DNA of 64,000 nucleotides from Lepeophtheirus salmonis. Its lineage: Eukaryota; Arthropoda; Copepoda; Siphonostomatoida; Caligidae. The stretch covers positions 27,667,886 through 27,731,885 of the forward strand of contig NC_052143.2 of assembly GCF_016086655.4 (NCBI RefSeq). The letters run 5' to 3'. The translations under genes and the position numbers were made by a program. The notes under the pieces are model-generated. The model was given only the letters and a program-made list of their open reading frames with translations, was not told where the DNA came from and did not search any database. Below, one piece after another: positions 29,001 to 44,000 of this stretch (position 1 is its first letter; the number at the start of each line of letters is the position of its first letter).

Positions 29001-32000
29001 TATGATGGAATAAATAAGTTTTTGTTAGGAAATGAGTAGTGATATAAATATATATTAATAGAAAAAATTGGAAGTGTTTATCAATTTTCCAAAATTAACT
29101 TATATTTTGAAAATATTATATACTATTTAAAATTGGAAAGAATAATATTATGAATGACATATTTTTAAATTTATATAAATGTCGTATAATTTTTATCTGC
29201 AGAAAACGCAATTAACATCTTACTTCTGCTTGACTACACTATTTTCTAAAAATAAGTTCTTCGTTTGATTAATTTTTTTATCACCGTTTATGGCATTAAA
29301 AATGAACAACTAAGTGTTATTCTACCTGAATACACTTTAAAGAAGATTATTTATATGATTTTATATTTTCCTTAAGAAACACATAAAAAATAAATATAAG
29401 AAAAATAAATCTCATTAATGAACAAACGGAGATTTACATATTTATAAATAACTTAAAAGGGATCGTAGAAATTATATACTTTTACCGCAATGACTTTTAT
29501 AAGGGACTTTATGATGAGTTAACATGTTGTAATGAGCTTAGTAAAACGTTCATGAAAAAACCTCTGTGCAGAAAAATATGCTGGATAAAGGACATTAGAA
29601 AGTTTCATTGAGGGAGGTGCATTTATTGAATTTGAAAAGTACTATGATAATATATCTAGTTATTCTGAAGACGAAAACAATAATAAAGACGAAGTAGTAG
29701 AATTGAATGTACTGGATAATAGTGGATACGAGTTGACATTACTTTCTGTTTCAAAAATTAGACACAGCTCTTTGTTTCGTAACTTCAAGCGAAGAATCAA
29801 TCCCACACAAGAGGTTGTACTATTTAAACGAAGTAGATAGCTAATTCCTACCAACAATATGTTTGGGTTACTGCAACCAGCTGCTTATAAATTAAGTTTA
29901 TACGGTGAGTACAACAAAAACACTCTACACAATCAAGATACAAAGAAAATAAACTTTAATAATACAGAAGAGATCCAACCATTTTTAAGAATCAGCATTC
30001 CTTTTCTCTCTCTTCTATATGATAACTTGAAATAAACTGATAAGTATCATATGGCTCGCTTAGAATTTAAATAATATTTAAAAAGTATTAAATCTGAAAA
30101 ATCAAGTATCTATACAAATATTTATTTCAATTTGGAAGATAAAAAAATAGAATATTAATGGAAATAATCTAATTGCAAATCATGATAGGAGAATATTTTT
30201 TTAATGGTAAGATGAAAGTATCTATCTCTATTAAGTCATGGTATTTACAGTGATTTAGCAAGGAGGGTACCAAAACTGTAATACCCAATTAAGTAAATAG
30301 AACATTTGATCACTGTTGTTTGTACAAAAAAAAACATTTAGAAAAACCAATTAAAAAACTGATTTCATCTAATTTTATTAAATATCAGTTTGGTGGAAAA
30401 GCTCTCAATATACATTGCAAGCTATAAAGAAGAAAGAAAACTGCAAAGATCATAAATGAAGTAGAGTCTGAGAAGTGTATCATAATGGACAAGAAAAAGA
30501 GGGAAAAAATGTTTTGTTGCTCCCAATAAGTGCAAGCGATGCACAGTATTATCTCAATAAAACAAAAGAGTACACTTCATTTTATTTTCAGCTATTGATG
30601 TTTCTGCTTCCTCCCTCCTATCAGCATTCTCAACCTTGATTGGGAGAATTTATTTTATTAAGTTATGAAAAATGCTTATTACTTACTGATTTTGGACATT
30701 TTTTTACTTCTTTTTTGAGAGAAAGTTGCAAGATACAATCAAAGTAACAACGGGGGTATGGTAGTGTACATTCTCAAAATGAAACAAATCCATGTTTTAA
30801 ATTATAACCAAAGAAACAAAACTAATTGCTTAAAATTGAATTATTAATATTTTTTTATTACTATTATTTATTATCGACCAAAACAGTTGAACAAAATCAT
30901 AATCAATAAATTTGTAAATAAGTGCATATCAATAATAAAATATACATAAACATACAGAAACTGAATTATAATCAAATTAATTTTTAGAAGTTAATTTTCA
31001 TTTCAAGTTCAGAACTATTTTCAGCGGGAAGCTTCTGAAACGTGTATAAAATTAAGGAAGTTTAAGTTATTAAAATAGAAGTTTCATTCTTTTTTTTCAT
31101 TTCCTTTTCAAACTACCCTTTTTATTTTTCTCTCCCCACATAAAACATACCAATTGACATAAAAAAAGAGGACGACAACGATTGATAAAAAGAATTGAAA
31201 ACATTTGTTACTCTAGTGGGATAGGTTAACGGAAAAGCGCAATTACACTCATTTCCTATTCAATCCATTCCAGTATTGCTGAACTGTTTAACTGGACTAT
31301 GCAGCATTTAATTGGGTAAACATTAAAAAGAAAACCCATAATAATTATCTCTATCTTCATGTCTTTGTTAGCTTCTTGAGATATCAAGAAAAGGAAAGTC
31401 CCTCTCCTTCAATGTTACTCACTAGCCTTCTTTAACCCCGTCTTCAAACTTCCTCGTAGCTCTGTTATCTCCCGGCAACACAAGAAGAGGTTTGAAAACG
31501 TTTCGACTTCGTCTTTACAAAAATTACATTTTCTTTCTTCTTTTTTTACTATTATTTTTTAATCAATTTTATAATTATTAAACTAGTTTGAGCTTTAAAA
31601 AATGGAGGCTTTCTACATTAAGGTATTTCTCTATAATTTGTTCGATGGATATTGGACATGCTATCTGTTGTATAATTCTCTTGAGTATTTTTGTGATATA
31701 CCTATGCACTATTGAATCATTATTTTTCAAAACAGGGTATATATATTATAATATACTTTTGTATCATGATACTCCTAGAGAGAAGAAATAACTTTAGACA
31801 GTATAAAAAATTGTTTTATGAAACATATTATTTCCATGTAATATTTACTTTTTATCAGCGATTGATAAAGTAAATTACTTTTTTAGTATTGTCTTTATTT
31901 AAAAAAAGACTGTTTTTAATTGAATTTCTAGTATGATTATACAATTAAAGGTTATAAAATAGAATTCACAATTGTTGAAAGTTATATCCAATTCAGAAAA

Positions 32001-35000
32001 ATTTAAGGCTCATATATTAAAGAATATTTTTTTAAATGATCATATAAATAGCCAATTACAAACAGTAATTTAATTAATTTGCTACTAAATAAAAGTATGA
32101 AATTTCAGACCAACTCAATGAAAAATATTCTGACTTATTGACGAAAACAGATACTTGAGTGAACATATTCTAGTAACTATACATCCTCCAGGTCATAAAA
32201 ATGTTATCAAAAGGGTTATGCGGGAATGTAATAGAAACGATGAAATAGTCAGTGACAATTTCAAAGATATTCATTTTGTAAGGCAAGAAAGCAGAATTGA
32301 GTTGATGAAAAACCAAACTGTTCCTGGCAGCGTTTTAAAATAAAACAACCTTAGGAAGAGTTTATGTTTTGGATGTAATAACAGCTGTCTATGGGTGGGA
32401 ACTTGGAAAAGAAAAAGGTAATAACATTTATTTAACTGGTTAGTAATGCTTCTGCTATTCAAGCCTTGCAACTCATGAATATAGAACAGATATATATCTC
32501 CCTTATTTATAATTCCTCGGGAATATTGTACAAAAAAGGGAGCAGACGATATTATTTTAGTTATGAGGTTGGCAGCTCATATTTTAAGGATAACATTTAT
32601 TTTTGAAACAAAACTAAAGCAGCTGATATGGAAATTTGTCATTCATTTCCTATCAACCCAGCAGTATACATACATTTACCTTCACCAAAAGTTGAAAACG
32701 CCTTGCAGTGCTGATGATGATATTCACCGAACATAAGAGAAAAAAAATTTGCAGAAATTTTGAAAATGGCTAAATCGTTTGTCTCTAAAGTGAAAAGTAA
32801 GAGTTCTGTTAGTTCCCACAACTCAGTATCCTCAGCAATCATGGAGCACAGAGACAATCACCCAATTTCCATCGTTTTTTTTATAGTAGTAGCTAGTGAA
32901 AGACAATGTTGCAAAGGCCCAATGTGTAAAGGAAATTCGAAAACTGAGTGCTCTTGGCCGGATAATGTAATATATGTATCGCTTCTAAAATTTCTCAAAT
33001 AATAGTGATTATTATATCTTGTTTTCAAATTTCGTTCATTTATTTACAAAATGCACATATCTAAATAGGTTTATATATTTTTTAATGTTTGAATAACAAA
33101 AACGCCCGTCAATCATAAATCTAAATGCTACAGATACTGACATTAGGTTTATTAATTAACAGGCTCCTATTGAGATCCAAAGGATATTTTTAAATTTTGA
33201 ACAAAAAAAAATCTCCCATTTGAATTATAAACAAATTAGCTATATTCCTGAATAATTCATTTTTGTCCTAAATAGTTATTGCATATAATGTATGTTTTAA
33301 TTAAAGTAATCTGTACTGTTACGATTAGAAATGACAAAATAATCATGCTACTTTTAGTAAGGATTTTTATTAAGGAAATCTTTTATATTAAATTTTTTCC
33401 CTCACCTATTGACTTATATTATTATTATTATTTTTTTTTTTCAAAATTCTTTATTTGGTTTATATATTATATAGAAAATACATTTATAAGTAAACTGGAG
33501 GAATTGTGTAAAAAGAACATAAATAAATATTATAGATTATACTTAATGCTCTAGGGTAAAATTTCAACCAATATTCTAAAAATCAATTAAAAAAAACACA
33601 TTGCAAATTAAAAATCATAATAAATATTTGTTAAAATTTCTTAACACCCTTTTTAAAATACTTCTATGATTATGTGAAGTCAATTGTAGGTACTGGATTT
33701 CTTCTCCACAAAATTCCATGACTCTCATTCTGATTGAGGAATCTTCATTGTGAGAGAAACATAGCGGGCTGAAGCTGCCAAGATAATACCTGTCAACTCA
33801 TCCTCCCGAATAGGTTGATAGTTAGTCGTGTGGCGATGAGATGAGTGTGGAGGAAATTGCACACGCGTAGACTTTTTTTTTGTTGATCCGACATCTGCAC
33901 ACGTAGAGACGTAGGATAAAACCCAATCTTCTTTACATTTGTTTCAAGAGTCGTGTGATTGTGAAAGCTCATTTAAAAAAATGTCAAATATAAAATTGTA
34001 ATTAGATGCTATAGTACGTTTTGGGTCCCCAACTCTGTAAGTATGTCGTTGACATATATAGATTTTCTAAATCTATATATAACTCAGATAAGAATAGTGT
34101 TTCTCCGAATATTAACTTTAGTAATAGTGAACTTTTTAACCCTTAATCAATTAAACATTAAGTAATTGAGTGTCAAACCAAAGAGTTGAAGTGGTGAACT
34201 TTACAAGCTACGTCTACCCCCTTTATCAATCCATATAAAAACTGCAGTCTCAATGTTCAAATCGGACTAACCCTTAAATTTAAGTGAGTCCGTAGCCCTC
34301 ACTAGAACTGATTTAAAAATAATTATAGTTAAAGTTAAGTGACTTTTTAAGTCTTTAAGACAGAACTGCAGTCTTTTATTGAAAATAAGGAAGAACACAA
34401 CAATGATTAAAATCGTTATTATTGGCCATTACAATGGCAACAAACATTTTATATAAATCTAAATTATCAAATCTTGCTTATTATAACCAGGAGTTTACTT
34501 GCAGAGGCCCTAAAACGCAAATACTGCAAAATTTACATGAATAGGTAGGCTAGAGAAACGGTAGAAACTACCAGTGTTTTTTTTCCCCAAAAGCAGGGCT
34601 AATAGCTATTTTTTCTTGCAAAAAAAAACAACATAATTTGCATGTATGAACAAATTCAAAATGTCCATATGGGACATTATATTCTAAAACAGCAATAAAA
34701 GGTATGTATATTAATAGATAATTAAATATATAAAGGAAGATATTATGTCTCTCCATTCGAAGATGAGGCAGTTATAATATGTACCTCAGTTTATCTTTTA
34801 TGTATGTTTTTGTTTTCTAATTACAAATTTATTCTGTAAAATAGGCTAGGAAAATTAATATTGTATTCCTCCTTTTTTTATATAAACAATAAGAAATGGA
34901 AAAAAATATATTAATAAAATTTTATTTTTCTATTGTAATCTATAGTTAAAAATTAATATGCTCAATGAGGTAAATTAGGGAAGAAGTTATGTATACTTTT

Positions 35001-38000
35001 TTTATATATACATAACTATGTACATAGATATGTATGTAGGTGCACAAAAAACAACTTTACACAAATACAGAAAGAATCAGCATATTTAATTATAAAGAGG
35101 CCTTTTGTACTATAAAACTATTAATGCGTCAAAAGACAAAATGTTGCATTACAAATCTATAAATCATTCAAGGTTATAATTTACTTAGTAATGTGGTATA
35201 AATGTCCTTGGTTTTATAGCTCTACGAATAAGAATATAAAACTGTGATTACTTTATAGTATAATATGTTCTTTTAAATGTTAGCCATTTTCTCTGGGCTC
35301 ATCTCAACTCCCTACAAACCGGTGTTAATACAAAAACAAACTAATGGAGAGTAATTCCACGACAAATGTCACTATATTCCGTTAGGTGCTCATTACTTTT
35401 CCTTACAATTACTTAACTCCGTCTACTTTTAATAAGGAACAAAAACGCTGTACACTTTTGTGTACAATTTGTAATTTAAATAGTAAAATAGACAACATGT
35501 TGTAATACTCGATTCCTCCAAAAACTCTCAAGCAAGATAGTGAAGACCCACTGAAGAGGATTTTTTTTTAGTACCTTAATGGTCTAAAAGCTGCCACAAT
35601 CGTCCAAAGTCCTGCATTTTGAGGAAAATAAACAAAAAGAATGGAAGAAGCCCTTTCTTTAATATTCGTAAAATTTAAAAATAATGTCTTGTACAATTTA
35701 TTTACCATAATTAGGTATTCAATTCACAAATATTTTGCTCTTACATGACAGTATATAGTATAGTGAAGTCAATCACTTAAACAAACCACCTCCAGCTTAA
35801 ATTACAGCCTCTAATCTGACCCTGAACCTGGCACAGTCCTTTATGAGGAACTCCTTGTCAAAACTAGCCACTGCCTCAAAAATGGAAGCCCGCTAGGTGT
35901 TATAAAAAAATTAAACTCTCTTTCCAAGATGACTAACATATAGTGGTGCAAGGGTTACATATCTAACGAGGTAGGATGCCACATTTACACATGTCTTTAG
36001 GATTTTCAGAAAGTATGGAGTTCATTATTTTGCCATCAGAACAATCATAAGTATTCCTTGTAAGTTTTTTCGACCCATCAAACTCCTCGAAAGCCTTGCC
36101 AATATCGTAAAAAGTTTATTTGGACAGCTTTGTAAACTCAATAATCTCCTTGGGCGTGCACCTGGTATAGATACACTCAATAATTACTGCTTAGCTTTCA
36201 TAGCCAGATGGCATCTCAATATTACTCATTATTACTTTTTCTTATACGGTTTTGTCAGTTGGATCTGATTAGAATACCTCAATAAACATAGATCTCAGAG
36301 TTGCCAAGATATTGAGGTTTAAACTTATTCCGGTTTTAAAATCCCCACTCGGTATGTATAAATGAGGTGTGATTATAAATAAGATGTTACTTCTCAATCC
36401 GAATTCAAGTCTTAGATAAATCTAAAATGTATATTTTTATCATGTTGATATACAAATCCACAAGGCTTGCATCGTTAGTTTGTTCTTCACAGGTTAAAGA
36501 TTATACGTCTTTTCGTGTGATCCACCATTGTTACTACTGAAAAAAAATTACGATGTTTAAATTTGTTATATTTCCATAACTATTTCATACCTTTTACATT
36601 TGTAAATATCCATTTAAATACTAAAAATACTTGCATGAGTTTAAGATAAAGAAAATAAATACATCATTTTTTTAAAACTAGTTTTAACAACATTATTTTA
36701 AAGAATGACCCTATTATTAATTGTTATTATAATAGTTTAAATAATATATTTAACTTTTCAAAGAAATTTTTGTGAAATATTAATTACTTTGAACAAATTG
36801 AGGGTATCAAAAATGCACTCATTAACTTGGATGAGGTTGAGTGAAGTATATCGAATTACAGCTGATATCACATAAATAGCAATTTGCATACCTTAAATTA
36901 AAAAAAAAAATAATAATAATATTAAAGGCCGAATTATTAGAGAATAAAAATATGAAACTAATCAAATCTTGATTAAAAATTGCAAAATTTATGAATTTTA
37001 AGATTTTATTCAATAGAATCTAAAAAATATATAATAAACATCACACCAAAAGAATTGTAACTTTTTTATTTGTAAAAAACAAACAAATAATGAAAAATGG
37101 CTTTTGTTATTGTAAACTTGTGTATCATCATTTTCAAAAAATAAATTTGAGAATCGAGTGAGAACTGAATTTCTTAATGGATACCATAAACCTTTACTCT
37201 GAAGAAAATCTGATGAATTTATTGTAACTATATATATATATATATATTACATCAAATCATTTATCTAAAATATCACTTTGACAAATGAAAATAATTTGTA
37301 TCAGGAGACATGCTGTCAAATTTCAAACAAAAGAAGATGGATAAATGTAGAATGAGATAAATCATCCAAAACTTATAATAACGGATGATAAAAAAGACGA
37401 GGAAATATAAATTATATTTTTGTCAAAAAGTTCCAAAAGAAAGGAATTTCTGTTATTGTTAAAAATATGCTTAATCTCAATTTGAAGCTTTGAAGTTGGC
37501 AAGCTTGAACTTTGTTTTTCTTATTTTCTAAGCCTGTTATTATTTCATTCTTAAGACGAAAACATCTACTTATAAAGTTCAAGTGAACATACTTTGCTTG
37601 CAAGGATGGTTTTGTTAGTCTTTGTTGGACTTAGAGTAGAATGGAGGATCGACATTGGATGAACTCATGCATTCGTATTGGCTGGATACGAAGTTGGATC
37701 TATGTTTATTTTGTTCTGATCATAACCGCTTGTATCTAATTTATTAAAGTGTCATGACATCTAAGCTACTCTCCTTTTAAACATTATTCAAACTGTTGGG
37801 GTTACCATTTTAATTTTTGGTTTCTTCTTTATTTCATACCGAAAGGTATTTTACTACTTAAATTAATTATGAGATATTTTTGTTTCCCTTAATATTAATT
37901 AAGTAGTTGTTTTCGAAAAAATTATAATAACATTAACGAAACAGCCAATTTGATGAGATGAAAGATAGTAGAACTTTTTAATATTGATAAATGAAATTTA

Positions 38001-41000
38001 TTTTCTTCTTTAGTGATATTTTTTAGTCAAAAAGTACAATTTGATGACACATAAAAAAATTGCAAAATGCAAAAAATACGACAAAGATATACAAGCATAA
38101 TTGAAAATAATATGATTTGCCAGTATAAAATTAATCAAAATGAACAATTTTGAAGAAGGTTTAAGAGAAAGCAGCATAGCTTTCAAGACGTTTTATGATA
38201 TTAGATTGCAAGTAGCTATGAAATGAAGGAAAAAAACACTCTGCATCGAACAATGATACAGATTGGAACAACTAAGTTGTAGATATTCAATTCTATTCCA
38301 AGTAAAACAAGGACTTACATTTATAGCTCCGGAACAAATCCTCAGTGTTACTCTCTTTTCTTTGACGCAAAAGTAAATACGTTATTTTTCTTTTTATTAT
38401 TGTAAATCGACATTATTTTTCAATACATGAATAAAAATAAGAAGCTAAGCTTTCACTTCAATATAAATACCTTGATACATATCCACAGGGGGTGGACTGG
38501 AGGGCCTGTAAAATTGAATAGTTAATAAAAATGGCAATAATTCATAAAGTTTGATGCAGTTGTACCTATATAATTAAGACACAGAATTAACTAAATATAA
38601 TTTAAATATTTTAAATTTGACCAAATGACAAGATAATGACCAATAGTTCCAATTTTTGTTAGGTGAAAAGGCCAGTCACAATTATGAAGAAAAAGATTAT
38701 ACTTGAGAAAGTTTTTACATGATTTCTTGAACATTAGTGCATATCTTGCATCCTTTATAGTTGTAAAATGAAAGAAATCACGACTATATCCAATATGTGT
38801 ATGGCCATTTGGACATTCCTTCTTTATCAAAGCTCCCCATATAAAATATGTTACATCAGATGTGTTGTTTTCCATTCACGTTAAGCTTTTCCTTTATATT
38901 ATACCTCTCTAGCACTTCATGGGATCTTAAAAGGAGTCTGTACAGACTAATAGGTATGCATGAGTTCTGACTTCTTGCTGATAAAGAATAAATAACAACT
39001 TCGTGATTAAGTACTCTATTTTTAAGTGAAATCTTTGTGAAGGCGGTGACATCACAAGTTAATTCCAAAATAATTTTCGGTGATTTCATAATAGTTCTTC
39101 TAAAATTCAGTGGTCTTTTTAAATATCATTATTGCACAATTCCTTTATACTTTTATGTTTTCTCTTCAAGAATAAAAAAAGCAATAATAATAGCTTTGAA
39201 AAAAGACTATTCTGATTGCCAACTAGAAATTTTTTTATTTCCATTATTTTATTGTTTTCATGTATAGATTAAGAAACATACTTAAAGTGGGTTAATTGTT
39301 TGTTTCTGTACGCATTCTGGACACATATTGTCAACATTTGCTTCTAAAAGAATGGTTTTTGCCTACTCTTGGTGTGAATTTTGTTTAAAAATGTATAGTT
39401 AAATAAATATATCTGAATTTAAAATAAATATAATATTATTTCAACCAAAAATAATATAACAGACAGCTCATCAGCTGTGTTAATTAGGTAAACAATATTA
39501 TCTCCCTCAGTCTTATTCTAGCCCGCTTACACAAAATCAATCTTTTTTGATAAGAAAAAGAAAAACGGCGGATAACCGTACTCATTCTTCTTTTTTGTTC
39601 ATTATACAAAAAGTCGTGGAGGTGTTAATATCTTTTTTTAAAAGATAATTTCTCGCTTATCTTTAGTGTAAATTGATTCAAAATGTATAATAAAACAAAT
39701 ATATATGAATTGAAAATAATACATAACATTTGTCATGTACTAATATGATTTTAAAAGTAAAAAGTTTTTCTCTTTAACGCAGTAATTTATTTTCTAACTT
39801 CAAAATCATATAACATACAGCTGATGGTCGTAATTAAGTGATATGTTATTATTTTGTCCCTACCCTTTTCTAGTGCTCTTAAGCAAATCCAATCTTTACC
39901 GATTAGGAAAAGAAAAACAGTAGATGAGTGTTCTCTTTCTCCTGTTTTGTTGATTATTTTATAAGTCGAGGGTATTATTTTTCGCTTATATTTGCATAGG
40001 AAAATAAATATATCTGAATTTTAATATATTTATAACCTTTTCAATGTACTAATAACATATTCAATGAAAAAGGATCTACTTTTTTAAGTAGTAATGCATT
40101 TCTTTTCCCAAAATCATGTACATACTAAGCAGCTGATGGTCTTAATGAAGTAATACCCTATGCTTCCGCATTTTCTTTGGGCTCTTAGACAAATCCCATA
40201 TCTAAATATGATGAACTAGCAACAGAATTAAACATAATTTTTAGAAGTTCATTGCAAAGGAAAGTTTTACTTGTCTTTGCATCAGAAAGTAACCAAAACA
40301 GCATGTTGTGATAGTAAAGCTATAGTACTGTGTGTATGCAATCAAAGCAAAGAATATAAAAATGAGATAATTATTTTAGGTATAGCGAAGAAAACAATTT
40401 TGAAATTTTAATTAACTATAATTTGGACTTTTTTATTCATCTTATTCTTAGTAAATCATTTATCTGACTTATAGAATTTGATTAATTTTTAATTTTTTAA
40501 TATGGAGATATTGTTAGTATTGGAGTATCAGAGTAAACTAAAACTCACTAATACGTTTAATTTTGGAAATATGTAGTAATAATTAGTAAAAACATTCATA
40601 TCTTTATTAAATGACCTTAGACAAGTGCAAAACAATAATAATAAGTGCAAAGTAATCACTAGTGAGTAAAAGACAATGAGTATTACTGAGGATTTCTTAA
40701 GGAGTTATAAGTATGAGTCCTTGTTTGACTCAGAGGAGAATTTAGGATTAACCTCGGGGTAATTCCCGCATATGTCTTTGTATAATATATAATAGAATTT
40801 GCTTATTTTCTTTCTCACTTCATAGCTGCTTGCAGCTAATATAGTAATACATAATGAAAACTTTTCTGCTCTCCTCCAAAACATTCTTTAAATTGTCAGT
40901 ATTGTCATGTTGATATACGGTTACTTTTTAACATACCAGAAATGCATACTTTTTTACGACTCATTTCATATATGGTTCTTATTAACAGTTACAATATTTT

Positions 41001-44000
41001 TCTTCTCAACTGCAAGGTTTTTATTTATTTAAATGTAAAAAGATAGATACATACAAAGAAATTTGAATAAAAAAATATTATTCAACATTTCAGTTAAAAA
41101 TTGATTTCCTAAAGACCTGAAAACTTAAAAATAATCAAACTAACAAATCGAGATTTCACATAATTACCTAAAATACATAATCAAATACTGTTACCCAATG
41201 TATTTAACAAAAAAAAATCTGCATGGCTACTTAAATGAATAAAACAGGAAAAGAAATATCCAACTAAAGCCGTATTTTCTTTCCTATACTTCTTATATCG
41301 CCGAATAATCATTCTAAAAGTACATTCATACCAAGTGATATCGAAGGAAAATATCTAATTAATTCGGCAGCATAATTCTACTCATCGTAGATTCGGGAAT
41401 CCTCAGAGATAAAGCGGTGTTTCTGATTGCATTCGATATTAAGATAGTCTTTAGATTTCTTTGGTAAATCACCCTTCTGTGACTTGTTGAGCAATAAAAG
41501 CTTTGCAATTACTGACAGCCACACTTATGGATTTTCCCTCATGTAAACTCTGCTTCCTGTTAGAACGAATATCAAATAGCAAAAATGCTTCCCAATATCT
41601 TGTCTCCAAATCTAAACTATTATTGATGTTAAATAAATACTTTATAATTTTCAAAAGTTGACAGGAAACAAAAGCGTGTTTGACATCGTTTAATGTTCTT
41701 CCTCAGTCTTCACAATATAGAGAAAAACTAATCAACCTATTCGATATCTGAAATTGTGAGATTAATTTTCAACTGTTATTGATACCTTTTAGAGAACGCA
41801 TAATCCTCCTCTCCCATGTTTGAGGAAGATCTATGCTCCTTATATATTCCTTAGTTAAATCACAAGTAATAGAAGATTTTCAAAGTTCAGAATTAAATTT
41901 CAAATACCAAGGAGTAAGTGGAAAATACCACTTTGTTGATCTCTGCAGAAGGTAGTAAGATCTTCCAGTTGTTCAGAATCGATTCGTAATTCATATCATG
42001 AAATGTAAGAACGTCTTCGTTGATGGCAATCGTTTCCAGCTCTGTCAGTTGTTTTTGGAGGTTCTTAAAGAATGGCTTCTTGTTTGCATTGTGACGGATG
42101 ACATCAATTGTAAATATAGGTGATCTACTCCATATATATTTTTGTACACCTGTCCAGCCCATGGAGTGCAATGCCTCTGTATTGATGGAATATTCAGTGC
42201 CAAACATCAACATTTTATGGAAGGATGACTCTGTGATGAATCTCCTCTAGTCCAACTGAGTTTTGGTAGAGATGTGTGTGAAAATATTTATATAATTTTT
42301 TGGTAAAATTTTTGACAGTGGTACTAGTCTCCCTCCAAGAGGCATCGAGGTCTTTTCAGGACAGGTGCGTATTTTTTTTATCAAATAATCTATTTAACCA
42401 CACTTCCCCCTTCCTTGAAGAGCCTCTCGCCTACCGATGGTAGAACTATGGCCACATAAATGATTTGGGCAATTAATTTGGAATTGTATACATCTACTAT
42501 TGTTTCCAAGTTAAATCCTCTCCAGGACTCACACCACATGTGGGCTTGAGAGTTTAGCTTCACAAAGTTGTATAAAGAAGGTCAATTTTTCTCCCATTCT
42601 ATTCTCAAAATATTTACGCTTTCAACAACTTTACATCCTCCAATCATTATGAGAGGGCCAGTACACCATCTACCAAATGGAATGGAAGTCTTTTCCACAT
42701 TGATTTTCATCCCCAAAAATAGAGAACATTGCTCCAATTTTTTTTTCTCATTTTAACAAAATTAATAGTTGTCAGAATATTTCGTGAAATATCGGCAATA
42801 TGCCATTTTTTTTTTAAAAAGACCTTTTTGTTCTTAACCCAACTTTTTGTTAAGTGTAGACTCGATTTGTTTTGCTAAAACGCCTACTAAAATTATGTAT
42901 GATTAATTAAGTATTGCGAAGGCCTCTTTTTTGGAGATGAGGGAAATTCTACCTCTAGTTAGAGCTGAGGGAAGTATACCCCTCTTTTCCATCTCAAATT
43001 AAAACCTAAGTAAATAGGGAACAATATACTCACTACATAAGGTATATATTTTTCTTTTTTTATATTGTCAGGTCCAGAAGCTTTGTCATCTTTGTAAAAC
43101 TTATTGATTTAGTCAAATATATTATTATTATATGTAAAGATACAACAAGATCCCACTTTTTTTGTCTAGAAAATCCACTCTTAGAGCATCTCAGTATTCC
43201 TTGATAAATATCCTGAAACACTTGAGTATTGAACTCGGATTTGTAATTACTTCATTATTTTCAAAAAAAAAAGTTCCATTTTTTTTCTGAAATTCTAGTT
43301 TTTATCGATACATGTACACCTTATAAGAGCTATTTATTACAGAAACATATTCTTATAAGAGCTATGTCTTATAGGGACTTTTTCGGCATCAATTTCCTCT
43401 TCATTTCTCCTTCGGCAATTTCAGCAATCCCGAATATATTCATAGTTTGGAAGTTAGTATATGGACATACTTTATTGATAATTTCATCTATCTCTTCCTA
43501 TAATTGTTTAACTCTTTTCCTCTTCTCACTAATAATAGTAAGAATTTTGTCCCGAAATTTTTTTATTGAAGACACATAATAATCTGTTACAGGATAGAGT
43601 ATGTTCGTAGGATATTTTCTCAATCTATTGTTTAATTTTATTTTAAACTCTTCTAAACCAATGAGCCAATTAGTAATCTTAAAAGTTCTCGTCGCAGGAG
43701 CTGAGAAAAATCCTAAATCTACCATTTTGTGGTCAGAAGAAAGTTCGAGTTCGTAGGACTTTTTTTTTAAGTATAAGACCATAAGTATATATTAATCAAA
43801 GCAAGATATATCTTTGATGACTGCTGGCCCCTCATCCAAGAGAAAATATCATATTCATATTTAATTTCTTTATTTTTAAACTTACCGTTATTGCAATTTA
43901 GACAATTTCCCCATCCCTATCTATGAATTAAAGCTGTATCACAGAACAGAAATATATCTGTTATGATTTAAGTAAATAAATCCAAGTGTAAGAGTTTATA

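Noticed and set aside
30597..30660. TTTTCAG followed by CTATTGATGTTTCTGC, resembling the acceptor and start of channel exon 8
   Set aside because: Similarity covers only about a dozen bases and the following frame does not encode M3.
31588..31791. 67-codon frame with a hydrophobic stretch, considered as a small membrane protein or alternative first exon
   Set aside because: It lies downstream of channel exon 4, so it cannot supply the signal peptide, and nothing else supports it.
42568..42756. + strand ORF of 62 codons
   Set aside because: Shadow of the LINE; the complementary strand reads GMKINVEKTS in the RT region.
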